A stretch of 64,000 nt of DNA from Ectothiorhodospiraceae bacterium BW-2 (GCA_008375315.1 CP032507.1:682001-746000), one strand, 5' to 3'. Shown: positions 27,555-36,098, numbered from the stretch's first letter. A program made the numbers and translations. Notes: generated from the sequence alone by a model not told the origin.

Positions 27555-28528
27555 TCAAGCGCTCCTTCAAAAGCAGATAGTTGAATCGATAGCAGCTCGC
27601 GGGTATAGGCATCATAATCGTCACGCGCCGGATCTTTACGACTCTCGGCAAAGATGGTCTCTCGTCGCTCTAGCACCCGCCCTAGCCTCGTACTGGTTCG
27701 AATATGCACGGGTAGTTGATAGTCGCGATAGTCGCGCTGCAGCCGCTCTAGCGCCTGACGGTTGAGCACCTCGCGCCCATCGTAGCGCACTAGCAGGGTC
27801 TGAATCTTCGGTAAAGTCACACCAAAGGCGTCACAAATCGATCTCACCTCCTGCAAAGTCAGCTCCACCCCCCGAAACGAAAACGAGTCAGCGGCCAGCG
27901 GGATCACCAGCAGATCAACCGCACATATCGTTGAGATGACAGCCGTATTGAGTGCTGGCGGGGCATCAATCACAATTAAATCGAATCCGAGCTGCTGTAA
28001 CTGGCGGCAGAGAGCTCCAACGGCCTGTTTTTGATCCGCAGGGCGCTGTAGCGCCGAATCGAGCAGAGTATTATCGAGCGAAGAGGGGAGTAGCCATAGC
28101 TGGGGATCGATCTGCACCAGTGCCGCCTCAATCTGCGCCGGCTGTGGCCAGATATCGTAAAATATCGGCTGCCCCTCACCCGCTTCGGCATTAAAAGCGA
28201 GTGACGCGGAGGCCTGCGGGTCGAGATCGAGCAGACAGGTACGATAACCATACTCTACCGCTCGAGTTGCCAAAGAGATCGAACTAGTGGTCTTCCCTAC
28301 CCCGCCACGCAGATTCACATGGGCAACCACCAGCGATCGATAAGTATGCCCCTGCTGCTGCAGATAGCGGCGAACCGCCTCAAACGATAGTGCTCGTCGA
28401 TTACCCGGCAACGAGACCAGCTCCTCAGCGGTAAACCTCTCTGCCAGTTGCGCCACCTCACACCCCTGCAGTCGTGCCAACTCTTGCAGCGTCAGCAGAT
28501 AACGACCCAGTTGGTTACTCTCACTCAT
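27551..28528 (-). CDS. ParA-like ATPase with N-terminal helical domain and altered Walker A
   Basis: A 325-residue ParA-type ATPase (ATG at 28528 with GGGAG upstream; a TTG-initiated extension to 28627 is less likely). Residues 1-75 form a helical domain with a possible MerR/HTH-like LSFEAVRRYLQQQG. The P-loop reads NLRGGVGKTTSS: the signature lysine of the deviant Walker A (KGG) is arginine here, while the catalytic GK[ST] is intact. CLLDLDPQASAS and VIDAPPALN follow normally. No ParB is adjacent; instead it is fused translationally to a DUF697 gene. It lies 108 bp after the last gene of the nuclease array on the same strand. Confidence 0.87.
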   Translation of the reverse strand: MSESNQLGRYLLTLQELARLQGCEVAQLAERFTAEELVSLPGNRRALSFEAVRRYLQQQGHTYRSLVVAHVNLRGGVGKTTSSISLATRAVEYGYRTCLLDLDPQASASLAFNAEAGEGQPIFYDIWPQPAQIEAALVQIDPQLWLLPSSLDNTLLDSALQRPADQKQAVGALCRQLQQLGFDLIVIDAPPALNTAVISTICAVDLLVIPLAADSFSFRGVELTLQEVRSICDAFGVTLPKIQTLLVRYDGREVLNRQALERLQRDYRDYQLPVHIRTSTRLGRVLERRETIFAESRKDPARDDYDAYTRELLSIQLSAFEGALE

Positions 28529-28636
28529 ACCATGCGACTCCCGCCCCGATTCCAAATTTAACTCAAGGGGGGATTCTGCCAGCGTTTGCGCATTAATGGT
28601 AGTCTCACACCACTCATCGCCCCTCAAAACCTGAGT

Positions 28637-29599
28637 CTATTGCGAAAGCCCCAAAACCTGCCTCGCCTCCTGCTCGCTCATGCCGGAGGCTGTCAATACG
28701 GCAACGGCTTTGGCAAGGGCACTCTCCCTCTCTGCGAGCACACTTTTCTGTTCATTGATGGTTTTATCTCGCTCCTTCAGCGCCCTCTCTTGCTCCTCCA
28801 GCGCCCTCTCTTGCTCATCTAGCGCCTTCCCCTGCTCATCTAGCACCTGCTCCTGCATAAATATCTTCCGCTCTAGGGACTCTAGCTCATCAAGCACCTC
28901 ATCCTCTAGCTCCATCAGCTCCGAGACATCCTCTTCGACTATTGCCTGTCGCAGCCGCCGCACGACTCTACGAAACTCTTTGGGATAGTCAGCTTCGTCT
29001 AACTCCAGATAGTGGCGACTATTGGCGAGCTGCTGACTCTGATCGAAGATACTCAGCAGCACCTCTAGCTCATTGCGCCGCTTCTGCTTTAGCTGGGGGA
29101 TCTGAACAATATAGCTGTCGTGGCTTAGGCTCTCGATAAATAGCTCTTTTTTTTCTAGCTCTTTTTCGGTCGCAGAGTCGATATAGCGCCGCTCTACTCT
29201 CACCACTGGGCTATCGGTATGCGCTAGTGTGTGGCCGAGAAAGTAGATGCAGATAATCGGTAGTGGCTCACTCTTTTCACCCTTTTGATAGACATTGTTC
29301 TTATCCTGATAGTGGCTGCCGAGATATTTGCGAAAGCGCATAATGTCGGTCGGTAGTTTCGCTTTTTGAATCTCTATCAGCACTAGCTTTTCATTACCCT
29401 CTTTTTGGCGAATTTTGGCTGCAAAATCGACCCGAAATACGGTAAATTGCCCCTGAATCCGTTTTTTATGTTCGGTCGGTTTTAACTCCAGCGACTCAAT
29501 CGGCTGGTTGATAATTTTCGATAGTAGCAGTTTGGCGATACGAAGATCGTCCAATAGATATCTAAAGACGACATCATACATCGGGTTAGCAACTTTCAT
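28637..29599 (-). CDS. Rpn-like PD-(D/E)XK nuclease, array copy 1
   Basis: A 320-residue protein. Residues 1-160 look like the Rpn/PDDEXK_2 nuclease fold: NPMYDVVFRYLL at the start, the metal-binding Asp58 in FRVDFAAKI, and Glu76/Gln78 in LVLIEIQKAK. A helical segment (about 165-250) and a charged coiled coil (about 250-300) follow, ending in a conserved SGMSEQEARQVLGL motif. The tail has the long middle cassette (ERALKERDKT) and a single terminal heptad (VLAERES), unlike the VKDS version of other copies. The last residues are GLSQ rather than GLLQ. As the end copy, it is the most diverged in the tail. Family members are reported as recombination-promoting or phage-defence nucleases. Confidence 0.85.
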   Translation of the reverse strand: MKVANPMYDVVFRYLLDDLRIAKLLLSKIINQPIESLELKPTEHKKRIQGQFTVFRVDFAAKIRQKEGNEKLVLIEIQKAKLPTDIMRFRKYLGSHYQDKNNVYQKGEKSEPLPIICIYFLGHTLAHTDSPVVRVERRYIDSATEKELEKKELFIESLSHDSYIVQIPQLKQKRRNELEVLLSIFDQSQQLANSRHYLELDEADYPKEFRRVVRRLRQAIVEEDVSELMELEDEVLDELESLERKIFMQEQVLDEQGKALDEQERALEEQERALKERDKTINEQKSVLAERESALAKAVAVLTASGMSEQEARQVLGLSQ

Positions 29600-29672
29600 T
29601 GTCTATCTCTCCTCTCTAACTCACTTTAAAACTCGCTTGGGGGGAGATTTGCTCTCCATAAATATCAAGGCG

Positions 29673-30635
29673 CTATTGCAAAAGCCCTAGAACCTGCCTC
29701 GCCTCCTGCTCGCTCATGCCGGAGGCTGTCAATACGGCCACTGCTTTGGCAAGGGCACTCTCCTTTTCGGCAAGGGCACTATCTTTCACTGCGAGCACAC
29801 TTTTCTGTTCATTGATGATTTTACCTTGCTCCTCCAGCGCCCTCTCTTGCTCATCTAGCGCCTTCCCCTGCTCATCTAGCACCTGCTCCTGCATAAATAT
29901 CTTCCGCTCTAGGGACTCTAACTCATCAAGCACCTCATCCTCTAGCTCCATCAGCTCCGAGACATCCTCTTCGACTATTGCCTGTCGCAGCCGCCGCACG
30001 ACTCTACGAAACTCTTTGGGATAGTCAGCTTCGTCTAACTCCAGATAGTGGCGACTATTGGCGAGCTGCTGACTCTGATCGAAGATACTCAGCAGCACCT
30101 CTAGCTCATTGCGCCGCTTCTGCTTTAGCTGGGGGATCTGAACAATATAGCTGTCGTGGCTTAGGCTCTCGATAAATAGCTCTTTTTTTTCTAGCTCTTT
30201 TTCGGTCGCAGAGTCGATATAGCGCCGCTCTACTCTCACCACTGGGCTATCGGTATGCGCTAGTGTGTGGCCGAGAAAGTAGATGCAGATAATCGGTAGT
30301 GGCTCACTCTTTTCACCCTTTTGATAGACATTGTTCTTATCCTGATAGTGGCTGCCGAGATATTTGCGAAAGCGCATAATGTCGGTCGGTAGTTTCGCTT
30401 TTTGAATCTCTATCAGCACTAGCTTTTCATTACCCTCTTTTTGGCGAATTTTGGCTGCAAAATCGACCCGAAATACGGTAAATTGCCCCTGAATCCGTTT
30501 TTTATGTTCGGTCGGTTTTAACTCCAGCGACTCAATCGGCTGGTTGATAATTTTCGATAGTAGCAGTTTGGCGATACGAAGATCGTCCAATAGATATCTA
30601 AAGACGACATCATACATCGGGTTAGCAACTTTCAT
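29673..30635 (-). CDS. Rpn-like nuclease, array copy 2
   Basis: A 320-residue protein identical in its first about 270 residues to the other copies, with Asp58 and Glu76/Gln78 intact. The tail carries the short middle cassette (EEQGKIINEQ) and two terminal heptads (VLAVKDS, ALAEKES) before ALAKAVAVL. It carries the silent variants GCAGTG in the tail and TTA for a Leu near the LDELESLER segment. The C-terminal SGMSEQEARQVLGLLQ is intact. Confidence 0.87.
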   Translation of the reverse strand: MKVANPMYDVVFRYLLDDLRIAKLLLSKIINQPIESLELKPTEHKKRIQGQFTVFRVDFAAKIRQKEGNEKLVLIEIQKAKLPTDIMRFRKYLGSHYQDKNNVYQKGEKSEPLPIICIYFLGHTLAHTDSPVVRVERRYIDSATEKELEKKELFIESLSHDSYIVQIPQLKQKRRNELEVLLSIFDQSQQLANSRHYLELDEADYPKEFRRVVRRLRQAIVEEDVSELMELEDEVLDELESLERKIFMQEQVLDEQGKALDEQERALEEQGKIINEQKSVLAVKDSALAEKESALAKAVAVLTASGMSEQEARQVLGLLQ

Positions 30636-30708
30636 TGTCTATCTCTCCTCTCTAACTCACTTTAAAACTCGCTTGGGGGGAGATTTGCTCTCCATAAATA
30701 TCAAGGCG

Positions 30709-31713
30709 CTATTGCAAAAGCCCTAGAACCTGCCTCGCCTCCTGCTCGCTCATGCCGGAGGCCGTCAATACGGCAACGGCTTTGGCAAGGGCACTCTCCT
30801 TTTCGGCAAGGGCACTCTCCTTTTCGGCAAGAGCACTATCTTTCACTGCGAGCACACTTTTCTGTTCATTGATGGTTTTATCTCGCTCCTTCAGCGCCCT
30901 CTCTTGCTCCTCCAGCGCCCTCTCTTGCTCATCTAGCGCCTTCCCCTGCTCATCTAGCACCTGCTCCTGCATAAATATCTTCCGCTCTAGGGACTCTAGC
31001 TCATCAAGCACCTCATCCTCTAGCTCCATCAGCTCCGAGACATCCTCTTCGACTATTGCCTGTCGCAGCCGCCGCACGACTCTACGAAACTCTTTGGGAT
31101 AGTCAGCTTCGTCTAACTCCAGATAGTGGCGACTATTGGCGAGCTGCTGACTCTGATCGAAGATACTCAGCAGCACCTCTAGCTCATTGCGCCGCTTCTG
31201 CTTTAGCTGGGGGATCTGAACAATATAGCTGTCGTGGCTTAGGCTCTCGATAAATAGCTCTTTTTTTTCTAGCTCTTTTTCGGTCGCAGAGTCGATATAG
31301 CGCCGCTCTACTCTCACCACTGGGCTATCGGTATGCGCTAGTGTGTGGCCGAGAAAGTAGATGCAGATAATCGGTAGTGGCTCACTCTTTTCACCCTTTT
31401 GATAGACATTGTTCTTATCCTGATAGTGGCTGCCGAGATATTTGCGAAAGCGCATAATGTCGGTCGGTAGTTTCGCTTTTTGAATCTCTATCAGCACTAG
31501 CTTTTCATTACCCTCTTTTTGGCGAATTTTGGCTGCAAAATCGACCCGAAATACGGTAAATTGCCCCTGAATCCGTTTTTTATGTTCGGTCGGTTTTAAC
31601 TCCAGCGACTCAATCGGCTGGTTGATAATTTTCGATAGTAGCAGTTTGGCGATACGAAGATCGTCCAATAGATATCTAAAGACGACATCATACATCGGGT
31701 TAGCAACTTTCAT
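30709..31713 (-). CDS. Rpn-like nuclease, array copy 3
   Basis: A 334-residue protein with the shared N-terminal nuclease part. The tail has the long middle cassette (EEQERALKERDKTINEQ) and three terminal heptads (VLAVKDS plus two ALAEKES). The silent marker in the tail is GCCGTT, and one further silent change (gccgtc on the plus strand near 30772) is private to this copy. It has its own ribosome site GAGGAGAGA. Confidence 0.87.
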   Translation of the reverse strand: MKVANPMYDVVFRYLLDDLRIAKLLLSKIINQPIESLELKPTEHKKRIQGQFTVFRVDFAAKIRQKEGNEKLVLIEIQKAKLPTDIMRFRKYLGSHYQDKNNVYQKGEKSEPLPIICIYFLGHTLAHTDSPVVRVERRYIDSATEKELEKKELFIESLSHDSYIVQIPQLKQKRRNELEVLLSIFDQSQQLANSRHYLELDEADYPKEFRRVVRRLRQAIVEEDVSELMELEDEVLDELESLERKIFMQEQVLDEQGKALDEQERALEEQERALKERDKTINEQKSVLAVKDSALAEKESALAEKESALAKAVAVLTASGMSEQEARQVLGLLQ

Positions 31714-31842
31714 TGTCTATCTCTCCTCTCTAACTCACTTTAAAACTCGCTTGGGGGGAGATTTGCTCTCCATAAATATCAAGGCGCTATTGCAAAAGCC
31801 CTAGAACCTGCCTCGCCTCCTGCTCGCTCATGCCGGAGGCTG

Positions 31843-32790
31843 TCAATACGGCCACTGCTTTGGCAAGGGCGCTCTCCTTTTTGGCAAGGGCACTCTCCTT
31901 TTCGGCAAGGGCACTCTCCTTTTCGGCAAGGCACTATCTTTCACTGCGAGCACACTTTTCTGTTCATTGATGATTTTACCTTGCTCCTCCAGCGCCCTCT
32001 CTTGCTCATCTAGCGCCTTCCCCTGCTCATCTAGCACCTGCTCCTGCATAAATATCTTCCGCTCTAGGGACTCTAGCTCATCAAGCACCTCATCCTCTAG
32101 CTCCATCAGCTCCGAGACATCCTCTTCGACTATTGCCTGTCGCAGCCGCCGCACGACTCTACGAAACTCTTTGGGATAGTCAGCTTCGTCTAACTCCAGA
32201 TAGTGGCGACTATTGGCGAGCTGCTGACTCTGATCGAAGATACTCAGCAGCACCTCTAGCTCATTGCGCCGCTTCTGCTTTAGCTGGGGGATCTGAACAA
32301 TATAGCTGTCGTGGCTTAGGCTCTCGATAAATAGCTCTTTTTTTTCTAGCTCTTTTTCGGTCGCAGAGTCGATATAGCGCCGCTCTACTCTCACCACTGG
32401 GCTATCGGTATGCGCTAGTGTGTGGCCGAGAAAGTAGATGCAGATAATCGGTAGTGGCTCACTCTTTTCACCCTTTTGATAGACATTGTTCTTATCCTGA
32501 TAGTGGCTGCCGAGATATTTGCGAAAGCGCATAATGTCGGTCGGTAGTTTCGCTTTTTGAATCTCTATCAGCACTAGCTTTTCATTACCCTCTTTTTGGC
32601 GAATTTTGGCTGCAAAATCGACCCGAAATACGGTAAATTGCCCCTGAATCCGTTTTTTATGTTCGGTCGGTTTTAACTCCAGCGACTCAATCGGCTGGTT
32701 GATAATTTTCGATAGTAGCAGTTTGGCGATACGAAGATCGTCCAATAGATATCTAAAGACGACATCATACATCGGGTTAGCAACTTTCAT
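31843..32790 (-). CDS. Rpn-like nuclease, array copy 4 (frameshifted tail)
   Basis: The nuclease part is intact, but a one-base deletion near 31930, inside the heptad-repeat tract, shifts the frame. The product ends early at 315 residues with an aberrant basic tail (repeats of PLPKRRV), replacing the acidic heptads and losing SGMSEQEARQVLGLLQ. The old in-frame stop is at 31787; restoring the base would give a 334-residue protein with the short middle cassette and four heptads. The nuclease domain could still be made, so this copy may lack only its C-terminal function. Confidence 0.85.
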   Translation of the reverse strand: MKVANPMYDVVFRYLLDDLRIAKLLLSKIINQPIESLELKPTEHKKRIQGQFTVFRVDFAAKIRQKEGNEKLVLIEIQKAKLPTDIMRFRKYLGSHYQDKNNVYQKGEKSEPLPIICIYFLGHTLAHTDSPVVRVERRYIDSATEKELEKKELFIESLSHDSYIVQIPQLKQKRRNELEVLLSIFDQSQQLANSRHYLELDEADYPKEFRRVVRRLRQAIVEEDVSELMELEDEVLDELESLERKIFMQEQVLDEQGKALDEQERALEEQGKIINEQKSVLAVKDSALPKRRVPLPKRRVPLPKRRAPLPKQWPY

Positions 32791-32863
32791 TGTCTATCTC
32801 TCCTCTCTAACTCACTTTAAAACTCGCTTGGGGGGAGATTTGCTCTCCATAAATATCAAGGCG

Positions 32864-33868
32864 CTATTGCAAAAGCCCTAGAACCTGCCTCGCCTCCTGC
32901 TCGCTCATGCCGGAGGCTGTCAATACGGCAACGGCTTTGGCAAGGGCGCTCTCCTTTTTGGCAAGGGCACTCTCCTTTTCGGCAAGGGCATTCTCCTTTT
33001 CGGCAAGAGCGCTATCTTTCACTGCGAGCACACTTTTCTGTTCATTGATGATTTTACCTTGCTCCTCCAGCGCCCTCTCTTGCTCATCTAGCGCCTTCCC
33101 CTGCTCATCTAGCACCTGCTCCTGCATAAATATCTTCCGCTCTAGGGACTCTAACTCATCAAGCACCTCATCCTCTAGCTCCATCAGCTCCGAGACATCC
33201 TCTTCGACTATTGCCTGTCGCAGCCGCCGCACGACTCTACGAAACTCTTTGGGATAGTCAGCTTCGTCTAACTCCAGATAGTGGCGGCTATTGGCGAGCT
33301 GCTGACTCTGATCGAAGATACTCAGCAGCACCTCTAGCTCATTGCGCCGTTTCTGCTTTAGCTGGGGGATCTGAACAATATAGCTGTCGTGGCTTAGGCT
33401 CTCGATAAATAGCTCTTTTTTTTCTAGCTCTTTTTCGGTCGCAGAGTCGATATAGCGCCGCTCTACTCTCACCACTGGGCTATCGGTATGCGCTAGTGTG
33501 TGGCCGAGAAAGTAGATGCAGATAATCGGTAGTGGCTCACTCTTTTCACCCTTTTGATAGACATTGTTCTTATCCTGATAGTGGCTGCCGAGATATTTGC
33601 GAAAGCGCATAATGTCGGTCGGTAGTTTCGCTTTTTGAATCTCTATCAGCACTAGCTTTTCATTACCCTCTTTTTGGCGAATTTTGGCTGCAAAATCGAC
33701 CCGAAATACGGTAAATTGCCCCTGAATCCGTTTTTTATGTTCGGTCGGTTTTAACTCCAGCGACTCAATCGGCTGGTTGATAATTTTCGATAGTAGCAGT
33801 TTGGCGATACGAAGATCGTCCAATAGATATCTAAAGACGACATCATACATCGGGTTAGCAACTTTCAT
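32864..33868 (-). CDS. Rpn-like nuclease, array copy 5
   Basis: A 334-residue protein. Short middle cassette and four terminal heptads (VLAVKDS, ALAEKEN, ALAEKES, ALAKKES); the KEN heptad is unique to this copy. Two private silent changes in the helical segment (near 33288 and 33350) and the TTA Leu codon shared with copy 2 distinguish it. The nuclease residues are unchanged. Confidence 0.87.
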   Translation of the reverse strand: MKVANPMYDVVFRYLLDDLRIAKLLLSKIINQPIESLELKPTEHKKRIQGQFTVFRVDFAAKIRQKEGNEKLVLIEIQKAKLPTDIMRFRKYLGSHYQDKNNVYQKGEKSEPLPIICIYFLGHTLAHTDSPVVRVERRYIDSATEKELEKKELFIESLSHDSYIVQIPQLKQKRRNELEVLLSIFDQSQQLANSRHYLELDEADYPKEFRRVVRRLRQAIVEEDVSELMELEDEVLDELESLERKIFMQEQVLDEQGKALDEQERALEEQGKIINEQKSVLAVKDSALAEKENALAEKESALAKKESALAKAVAVLTASGMSEQEARQVLGLLQ

Positions 33869-33941
33869 TGTCTATCTCTCCTCTCTAACTCACTTTAAAA
33901 CTCGCTTGGGGGGAGATTTGCTCTCCATAAATATCAAGGCG

Positions 33942-34925
33942 CTATTGCAAAAGCCCTAGAACCTGCCTCGCCTCCTGCTCGCTCATGCCGGAGGCTGTCA
34001 ATACGGCAACGGCTTTGGCAAGGGCGCTCTCCTTTTCGGCAAGGGCACTATCTTTCACTGCGAGCACACTTTTCTGTTCATTGATGGTTTTATCTCGCTC
34101 CTTCAGCGCCCTCTCTTGCTCCTCCAGCGCCCTCTCTTGCTCATCTAGCGCCTTCCCCTGCTCATCTAGCACCTGCTCCTGCATAAATATCTTCCGCTCT
34201 AGGGACTCTAGCTCATCAAGCACCTCATCCTCTAGCTCCATCAGCTCCGAAACATCCTCTTCGACTATTGCCTGTCGCAGCCGCCGCACGACTCTACGAA
34301 ACTCTTTGGGATAGTCAGCTTCGTCTAACTCCAGATAGTGGCGACTATTGGCGAGCTGCTGACTCTGATCGAAGATACTCAGCAGCACCTCTAGCTCATT
34401 GCGCCGCTTCTGCTTTAGCTGGGGGATCTGAACAATATAGCTGTCGTGGCTTAGGCTCTCGATAAATAGCTCTTTTTTTTCTAGCTCTTTTTCGGTCGCA
34501 GAGTCGATATAGCGCCGCTCTACTCTCACCACTGGGCTATCGGTATGCGCTAGTGTGTGGCCGAGAAAGTAGATGCAGATAATCGGTAGTGGCTCACTCT
34601 TTTCACCCTTTTGATAGACATTGTTCTTATCCTGATAGTGGCTGCCGAGATATTTGCGAAAGCGCATAATGTCGGTCGGTAGTTTCGCTTTTTGAATCTC
34701 TATCAGCACTAGCTTTTCATTACCCTCTTTTTGGCGAATTTTGGCTGCAAAATCGACCCGAAATACGGTAAATTGCCCCTGAATCCGTTTTTTATGTTCG
34801 GTCGGTTTTAACTCCAGCGACTCAATCGGCTGGTTGATAATTTTCGATAGTAGCAGTTTGGCGATACGAAGATCGTCCAATAGATATCTAAAGACGACAT
34901 CATACATCGGGTTAGCAACTTTCAT
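33942..34925 (-). CDS. Rpn-like nuclease, array copy 6
   Basis: A 327-residue protein. Long middle cassette and two terminal heptads (VLAVKDS, ALAEKES). It has the GCCGTT tail marker and one private silent change near 34251. The nuclease part and C-terminal motif are intact. Confidence 0.87.
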   Translation of the reverse strand: MKVANPMYDVVFRYLLDDLRIAKLLLSKIINQPIESLELKPTEHKKRIQGQFTVFRVDFAAKIRQKEGNEKLVLIEIQKAKLPTDIMRFRKYLGSHYQDKNNVYQKGEKSEPLPIICIYFLGHTLAHTDSPVVRVERRYIDSATEKELEKKELFIESLSHDSYIVQIPQLKQKRRNELEVLLSIFDQSQQLANSRHYLELDEADYPKEFRRVVRRLRQAIVEEDVSELMELEDEVLDELESLERKIFMQEQVLDEQGKALDEQERALEEQERALKERDKTINEQKSVLAVKDSALAEKESALAKAVAVLTASGMSEQEARQVLGLLQ

Positions 34926-34998
34926 TGTCTATCTCTCCTCTCTAACTCACTTTAAAACTCGCTTGGGGGGAGATTTGCTCTCCATAAATATCAAGGCG

Positions 34999-36024
34999 CT
35001 ATTGCAAAAGCCCTAGAACCTGCCTCGCCTCCTGCTCGCTCATGCCGGAGGCTGTCAATACGGCCACTGCTTTGGCAAGGGCGCTCTCCTTTTTGGCAAG
35101 GGCACTCTCCTTTTCGGCAAGGGCACTCTCCTTTTCGGCAAGAGCGCTATCTTTCACTGCGAGCACACTTTTCTGTTCATTGATGGTTTTATCTCGCTCC
35201 TTCAGCGCCCTCTCTTGCTCCTCCAGCGCCCTCTCTTGCTCATCTAGCGCCTTCCCCTGCTCATCTAGCACCTGCTCCTGCATAAATATCTTCCGCTCTA
35301 GGGACTCTAGCTCATCAAGCACCTCATCCTCTAGCTCCATCAGCTCCGAGACATCCTCTTCGACTATTGCCTGTCGCAGCCGCCGCACGACTCTACGAAA
35401 CTCTTTGGGATAGTCAGCTTCGTCTAACTCCAGATAGTGGCGACTATTGGCGAGCTGCTGACTCTGATCGAAGATACTCAGCAGCACCTCTAGCTCATTG
35501 CGCCGCTTCTGCTTTAGCTGGGGGATCTGAACAATATAGCTGTCGTGGCTTAGGCTCTCGATAAATAGCTCTTTTTTTTCTAGCTCTTTTTCGGTCGCAG
35601 AGTCGATATAGCGCCGCTCTACTCTCACCACTGGGCTATCGGTATGCGCTAGTGTGTGGCCGAGAAAGTAGATGCAGATAATCGGTAGTGGCTCACTCTT
35701 TTCACCCTTTTGATAGACATTGTTCTTATCCTGATAGTGGCTGCCGAGATATTTGCGAAAGCGCATAATGTCGGTCGGTAGTTTCGCTTTTTGAATCTCT
35801 ATCAGCACTAGCTTTTCATTACCCTCTTTTTGGCGAATTTTGGCTGCAAAATCGACCCGAAATACGGTAAATTGCCCCTGAATCCGTTTTTTATGTTCGG
35901 TCGGTTTTAACTCCAGCGACTCAATCGGCTGGTTGATAATTTTCGATAGTAGCAGTTTGGCGATACGAAGATCGTCCAATAGATATCTAAAGACGACATC
36001 ATACATCGGGTTAGCAACTTTCAT
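34999..36024 (-). CDS. Rpn-like nuclease, array copy 7 (longest; first transcribed)
   Basis: A 341-residue protein, the longest in the array: long middle cassette plus four terminal heptads (VLAVKDS, two ALAEKES, ALAKKES). It has the GCAGTG tail marker. As the most upstream copy it would be nearest to any external promoter. The spacer upstream of it (36025-36098) has one extra A relative to the other spacers and leads into the remnant eighth copy. Confidence 0.87.
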   Translation of the reverse strand: MKVANPMYDVVFRYLLDDLRIAKLLLSKIINQPIESLELKPTEHKKRIQGQFTVFRVDFAAKIRQKEGNEKLVLIEIQKAKLPTDIMRFRKYLGSHYQDKNNVYQKGEKSEPLPIICIYFLGHTLAHTDSPVVRVERRYIDSATEKELEKKELFIESLSHDSYIVQIPQLKQKRRNELEVLLSIFDQSQQLANSRHYLELDEADYPKEFRRVVRRLRQAIVEEDVSELMELEDEVLDELESLERKIFMQEQVLDEQGKALDEQERALEEQERALKERDKTINEQKSVLAVKDSALAEKESALAEKESALAKKESALAKAVAVLTASGMSEQEARQVLGLLQ

Positions 36025-36098
36025 TGTCTATCTCTCCTCTCTAACTCACTTTAAAACTCGCTTGGGGGGAGATTTGCTCTCCATAAAATATCAAGGCG

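Noticed and set aside
28529-28627. TTG-initiated N-terminal extension of the ParA-like protein
   Set aside because: A TTG without a ribosome site lies almost at the array border; the ATG at 28528 has GGGAG upstream and begins the conserved part.
28680-35564. Repeated Ser-rich and other plus-strand open frames across the array
   Set aside because: They are mirror frames of the minus-strand nuclease genes. Their periodicity simply follows the array, and none has a ribosome site or recognisable domain.
28680-36024. Array as a diversity-generating retroelement or CRISPR-like locus
   Set aside because: No reverse transcriptase or cas gene. The variation is whole 21-bp units rather than adenine-specific changes, and there are no short spacers.
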